Of a stretch of DNA of 64,000 nucleotides, positions 60,679-64,000 are shown piece by piece. The notes under the pieces were generated by a model. That model was not told the origin of the DNA and did no database searches. It was given only the letters and a program-made list of their open reading frames with translations. Each line of letters begins with the position of its first letter. Position 1 is the stretch's first letter. Source of the stretch: CAWDLX01 sp046728155 (GTDB lineage Bacteria; Actinomycetota; Actinomycetes; Mycobacteriales; Micromonosporaceae); NCBI GenBank assembly GCA_046728155.1, contig JBKPDY010000006.1, positions 35,201-99,200 on the forward strand, in the 5' to 3' direction. Both the position numbers and the translations under genes were made by a program.

Positions 60679-62514
60679 TCACCTCGTTCTCATATGGACG
60701 ATGTCGACGTCGGCGTACGGGCGACCACCGGCGAGGGCCGGGTACCCCGGCCCGCGGTCGAAGAACGGTTCGTCGCCGGTGCGTTCGGCCCGCCGGCGAC
60801 CGCGTTCGGCTTCGGAGGACGCCTCGTCGACGGTGCCATCGACAATCCGCACGCCATAGTCCTCCCACGCCCCGGCCACGGAGACCTTGCGCCAGGCCAC
60901 GTCCCGCTCAACCTCGGCGTACGGGCGGTCCAGCGGGTCGCCCCAGCCGCCGCCACCGGTGGTCCGGATACGGATCACCTCGCCCGCCCGAACCGGCTCG
61001 GCGTCGGCGAGCGCGCCCACGACCCGCTCGTTCGGGCCGCCAGGATCCACGGTGACCTGGAACGGTCGACCGGCCCGGCCGCCGCGCACGCCCCAGCAGG
61101 CGAGCAACGACCGGTCGGCGATCGACATGAAGTTGGCGTCACGGAGCATCCGGATGTGCTTGTCGTAGCCGAGACCGCCGCGGTGGCGCCCCGGCCCGCC
61201 GGAGTCGACCGCAAGGCCGAGCCGCTCCACCCGGAACGGCCAGCGGGCCTCGGCGAACTCGACCGGTATGTTGCGTGAGTCGGGCACGACGTGGATGGTG
61301 TCCTCGCCGTCGGCGTACCACCGGCCGCCGGAGCCGCCGCCGAGCACCTCGCGCATCAGGTACGGCGCGCCCTGCACGTCCGGGCCGTAGACGCCGGTAT
61401 AGCGGATGGTCTCCTGGTCGGCCGGCATCCGCCCGTCCACCGCCTTCGCGAGCACTCCGGCGAGCACGCCGAGCAGGCGGAGGATGACGAACGTCCGGGC
61501 ATTGGTCGGGGCCGGGAAGACCGGAGTGAGCAGTGTCCCCTTCGGAGGGAAGCGCAGTTCCAGCAACGGGACGACGCCTTCGTTGACGTCGAGCTGGCCC
61601 ATCCGCTCCGGCGTGTCAGCGAGGTTGCGCAGGATCGGCGCCAGCCACTTGGCCAGGAAGACCCCGTCGGCGTAGTCGGCGCAGTGGTTGATCGGTCCCC
61701 TCGCCTGGGGGGAGGTGCCGGTGAAGTCGAGCACCAGCTTCTCGGCAGTCTTGGTGAGGGTGATGCGCTGCGTGTGCAGCCGCGGCGGGTCGACACCGTC
61801 GTGCTCGGCGTAGTCCTCCCACACGTACGTGCCGTCGGGAATCTTGGCCAGAACCTCGCGCCGGAAGGCCTGTGTCGTCGTGTCGATGACGGCGTCGAAA
61901 CACTCCTCAATGGACGCTCGGCCGTACCGGTCGAAGAGCTCACTCAACCGGCGGGCTCCCATCAGGCAGGCCGCACACTCCGCATCCAGGTCGGCGGCGA
62001 GCGAGTCGGGCATCCGCGAGTTCCGCGTCATGATCTTCAGCGCCGCTTCATTCGGCACCCCCGCGTCCCACAGCCGGATCGGTGGGACCATGAGGCCCTC
62101 CTCGAACACGCTCGTCGCGTGCGAGGGCATCGAGCCGGGAACCGCGCCTCCGATATCGTCGTGGTGGCCGAAGGCCTGGACGAACGCGACCACCTCGCCC
62201 TCGTGGAACACCGGTACCGTCACACACAGATCGGGCAGGTGACCGATCCCGCCCTCGGAGAGATACACGTCGTTGTGGAAGAAGACATCCCCCGGCCGCA
62301 TCGTCTCCAGTGGATAGTCGCGCGCGATCGGGTGGACCAGGGCCGAGTACGACCGCCCGGTCAGCTTGCGAAGCTTCCGGTCGTGGATACCGGCCCTGAA
62401 GTCGTGCGCGTCACGGATCATCGGAGAGCGAGCCGTCCGGCCGATCGCCGTCTCGACCTCCTTCTCGATCGAGGCGAGACTTCCCTTGACGATCTCGAGC
62501 AGTACCGGGTCCAT
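60679..62514 (-). CDS. hyuB: Hydantoinase B / oxoprolinase family subunit
   Basis: 611 residues from ATG 62514, which shares one base with the upstream stop (TGATG). The longer open frame upstream lies inside hyuA. Typical segments: DPVLLEIVKGSLASIEKEVETAIGRTARSPMIRDAHDF at the start, GDVFFHNDVYLSEGGIGHLPD, FGHHDDIGGAVPGSMP, SIADRSLLACWGVRGGRAG and IRTTGGGGWGDPLDR. With HyuA it forms an ATP-dependent amide hydrolase complex (hydantoinase/oxoprolinase/acetone-carboxylase superfamily). It sits directly before the ring-opening amidohydrolase, so a cyclic amide or its open product is the probable substrate. Confidence 0.93.
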   Translation of the reverse strand: MDPVLLEIVKGSLASIEKEVETAIGRTARSPMIRDAHDFRAGIHDRKLRKLTGRSYSALVHPIARDYPLETMRPGDVFFHNDVYLSEGGIGHLPDLCVTVPVFHEGEVVAFVQAFGHHDDIGGAVPGSMPSHATSVFEEGLMVPPIRLWDAGVPNEAALKIMTRNSRMPDSLAADLDAECAACLMGARRLSELFDRYGRASIEECFDAVIDTTTQAFRREVLAKIPDGTYVWEDYAEHDGVDPPRLHTQRITLTKTAEKLVLDFTGTSPQARGPINHCADYADGVFLAKWLAPILRNLADTPERMGQLDVNEGVVPLLELRFPPKGTLLTPVFPAPTNARTFVILRLLGVLAGVLAKAVDGRMPADQETIRYTGVYGPDVQGAPYLMREVLGGGSGGRWYADGEDTIHVVPDSRNIPVEFAEARWPFRVERLGLAVDSGGPGRHRGGLGYDKHIRMLRDANFMSIADRSLLACWGVRGGRAGRPFQVTVDPGGPNERVVGALADAEPVRAGEVIRIRTTGGGGWGDPLDRPYAEVERDVAWRKVSVAGAWEDYGVRIVDGTVDEASSEAERGRRRAERTGDEPFFDRGPGYPALAGGRPYADVDIVHMRTR

Positions 62515-64000
62515 CAGGTCGCCCGCCGCACGATGAGGTTGCCGAGCTCGTCGATGTGGACGGTGAAGCCAGGATGTACGGGCACAGTCGCGCCGTACTC
62601 CTCGATCACGGCCGGCCCGTCGACGGTGGTACCGGGCGCGAGCGAGGCCCGCCAGTGCACGGGCGTCGGCACGTAGCCCGTGGCGGCGTCGAAGCAGACC
62701 TCGCGCTCGCCGGCGACAGCCGGCGAGCGCCGGCCCGCGTACGGAGCCAGCGACGGACGGGAGATCGGCCCGATCCCGGTCAACCGCAGATTCACCCACT
62801 CGACCCGCTGCTCCGGCTTGTTCCGGAAGCAGTAGCCGTAAAGGGCCTCGTGGGCGTCGTGGAAGGCGGCCACGGCGGCATCCGCGGCGACCCCGTCGAA
62901 CGCAACGCCGTCGGCGATAGCGACGCGCACCTCGAAGGCCTGACCGAAGTACCGCAGATCGGCACTGCGACGGAAGCGTTGGTCCGCCGGCCGGAACCCC
63001 TCGGCGGCGAGCGCCGCCGCCGCACGGTCGCGCAGCCCGTCCAGGATCGACGAAACCGTTGCCAAGTCGACGGAGTCATGGCGGGCGACGTGGGTCTGCA
63101 CATACTCGACCTTCACGTCGACGGTCAACAGACCGAACGCCGACAGGTTGCCCGGGTCCCGCGGCACGACGCCGTGGGGCACGCCGACGATGTCGATGAG
63201 CCGGCACAGCAGCAGCGAGCCCGAACCGCCGAACGTGGTGAGAGCGAAGTCGCGGACGTCGAGTCCACGCTGGACGGTCACCTGTCGCAGGGCGTTCGCC
63301 TGGTTCCAGGCCGATATCTCTAGGACGCCGGCGGCCGTGGCGGCAAGGTCCGGACCCAGCTTCTCGCCCAATGCCGACAGACCGTCGACCGCCGCCGTCG
63401 GGTCCAGCGGCACTTCGCCGCCGAGCAGGTGCGGGGGAATGCGGCCGAGCACGAGATGAGCGTCGGTGACGGTCGGCTCCGCCCCGCCGCGGCCGTAACA
63501 CAACGGACCCGGGTCGGCACCGGCCGATCGCGGGCCAACCTTCAACGCGCCCTCGGGGCTGATCCAGGCGACCGATCCTCCGCCGGCGCCGACGGTCACG
63601 ATGTCGATCATCGGAACCTTGCACGGGTAGCCGCCGACAGTGCCCTCGGTGGTCAGCGTCGGCTCACCGCCGAGCACCAGGCTCACGTCGGTCGATGTGC
63701 CACCACCGTCCAATGTGAGCACACGGTCGTACCCAGCCGCCCGTGTGACCAGGGCGGCTCCCAGCGCGCCAGCCGCGGGTCCACTCAGGACGGTTGTGAC
63801 CGGCCGCCGGGCCACCTCGCCGGCGGAGAGGACCCCACCGTTGGACGTCATGATGTGAAACGGCACCACACGTCCGGTGAAGGCGTCGAGCTCGCGTCGA
63901 AGCCGCGCCACATAGGCCGCCACGCGGACCTTCACGGCGGCGTCGACCAGTGTGGTCATCGCCCGCTCGTACTCGCGGTACTCACGTAGCACATCGCTGG
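62514..64000 (-). CDS. hyuA: Hydantoinase A / oxoprolinase family subunit, 5' part outside the window
   Basis: About 495 visible residues; the frame is open through the window end, so roughly 150-200 N-terminal residues are missing. The conserved ASKHA-type nucleotide site VLTLDGGGTSTDVSLVLGGEPTL is present. So are VTTVLSGPAAGALGAALVTR, IDIVTVGAGGGSVAWI and ADPGPLCYGRGGAEPTVTDAHLVLGR, with the C-terminal segments INPSAFG-like DPGNLSAFGLLTVDVKVEY and PAVIEEYGATVPVHPGFTV. It is the ATP-using partner of HyuB. First known gene of the minus-strand ring-degradation operon; the promoter lies outside. Confidence 0.94.
   Translation of the reverse strand, partial: SDVLREYREYERAMTTLVDAAVKVRVAAYVARLRRELDAFTGRVVPFHIMTSNGGVLSAGEVARRPVTTVLSGPAAGALGAALVTRAAGYDRVLTLDGGGTSTDVSLVLGGEPTLTTEGTVGGYPCKVPMIDIVTVGAGGGSVAWISPEGALKVGPRSAGADPGPLCYGRGGAEPTVTDAHLVLGRIPPHLLGGEVPLDPTAAVDGLSALGEKLGPDLAATAAGVLEISAWNQANALRQVTVQRGLDVRDFALTTFGGSGSLLLCRLIDIVGVPHGVVPRDPGNLSAFGLLTVDVKVEYVQTHVARHDSVDLATVSSILDGLRDRAAAALAAEGFRPADQRFRRSADLRYFGQAFEVRVAIADGVAFDGVAADAAVAAFHDAHEALYGYCFRNKPEQRVEWVNLRLTGIGPISRPSLAPYAGRRSPAVAGEREVCFDAATGYVPTPVHWRASLAPGTTVDGPAVIEEYGATVPVHPGFTVHIDELGNLIVRRAT

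Noticed and set aside
62515..62799. 95-codon N-terminal extension of HyuB
   Set aside because: It overlaps HyuA and lacks similarity; MDPVLLEIVKG at 62514 is the family start.
1..64000. tRNA, rRNA, insertion sequences and prophage genes
   Set aside because: I saw no tRNA-like cloverleaf, rRNA segment, transposase or integrase; only the DUF222 remnant hints at rearrangement.

Overview
The window is high-GC DNA with the gene style of a filamentous actinobacterium: dense GC3-rich genes, GTG and TTG starts, ATGA/GTGA coupled junctions, a WhiB-type protein, an SsgA-family sporulation protein, DUF222 and PGPGW/TIGR02611 families, and many secreted glycoside hydrolases. A member of the Micromonosporaceae or a close relative is my best guess (inference; no rRNA is present).

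Layout. 1-3.4 kb: 3' part of a 1-deoxyxylulose-5-phosphate synthase with a strong terminator, a variant WhiB-like gene, and a convergent HemD/winged-helix fusion regulator. 3.7-21.3 kb is a carbohydrate region. It holds two CUT1 sugar ABC importers (binding protein plus two permeases, neither with its own ATPase), two GH18 chitinase-like enzymes, a GH9 cellulase, a glycogen-debranching-type glycosidase and a LacI regulator. A Tat lipoprotein lies divergent to an ECF sigma factor fused to a membrane/extracytoplasmic domain. The GH18 and GH9 genes share an operator-like palindrome. The LacI/debranching intergenic region carries a perfect inverted repeat. The second importer has three tandem 38-bp leader-ORF repeats in front of its first permease.

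21.5-33.2 kb: a GH3 NagZ-like lipoprotein, an APC permease plus acetamidase/formamidase pair, an ECF sigma and membrane-partner pair, small SRPBCC and YCII proteins, an encapsulin with its DyP peroxidase cargo (C-terminal loading peptide visible), a GH16 glucanase and a GT28-like glycosyltransferase. 33.3-40.6 kb: a tightly coupled five-gene operon SWIM zinc finger / DUF5691 / MoxR AAA+ ATPase / DUF5682 / VWA. Its role is unknown, and it is the best candidate here for an undescribed molecular machine.

40.6-56.7 kb: mixed housekeeping and accessory genes. These include a TPR-LuxR regulator followed by a SemiSWEET-like protein, a flavin monooxygenase and a methyltransferase; a DUF222 remnant; an HtrA-like protease; an APH(6)-like kinase; an SsgA-family protein; a DUF3224-MarR pair; a quinone reductase; and a proteasome-like Ntn hydrolase. 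56.8-64 kb: an operon on the minus strand, HyuA (cut by the window end), HyuB, barbiturase/cyanuric acid amidohydrolase-type ring opener, acyl/malonyl-CoA synthetase and possibly a cysteine-desulfurase-like PLP enzyme. It reads as a heterocyclic ring degradation pathway. A short near-palindromic word, TCCAC-NNN-GGA, recurs through the whole window, often with rare codons and in different frames.
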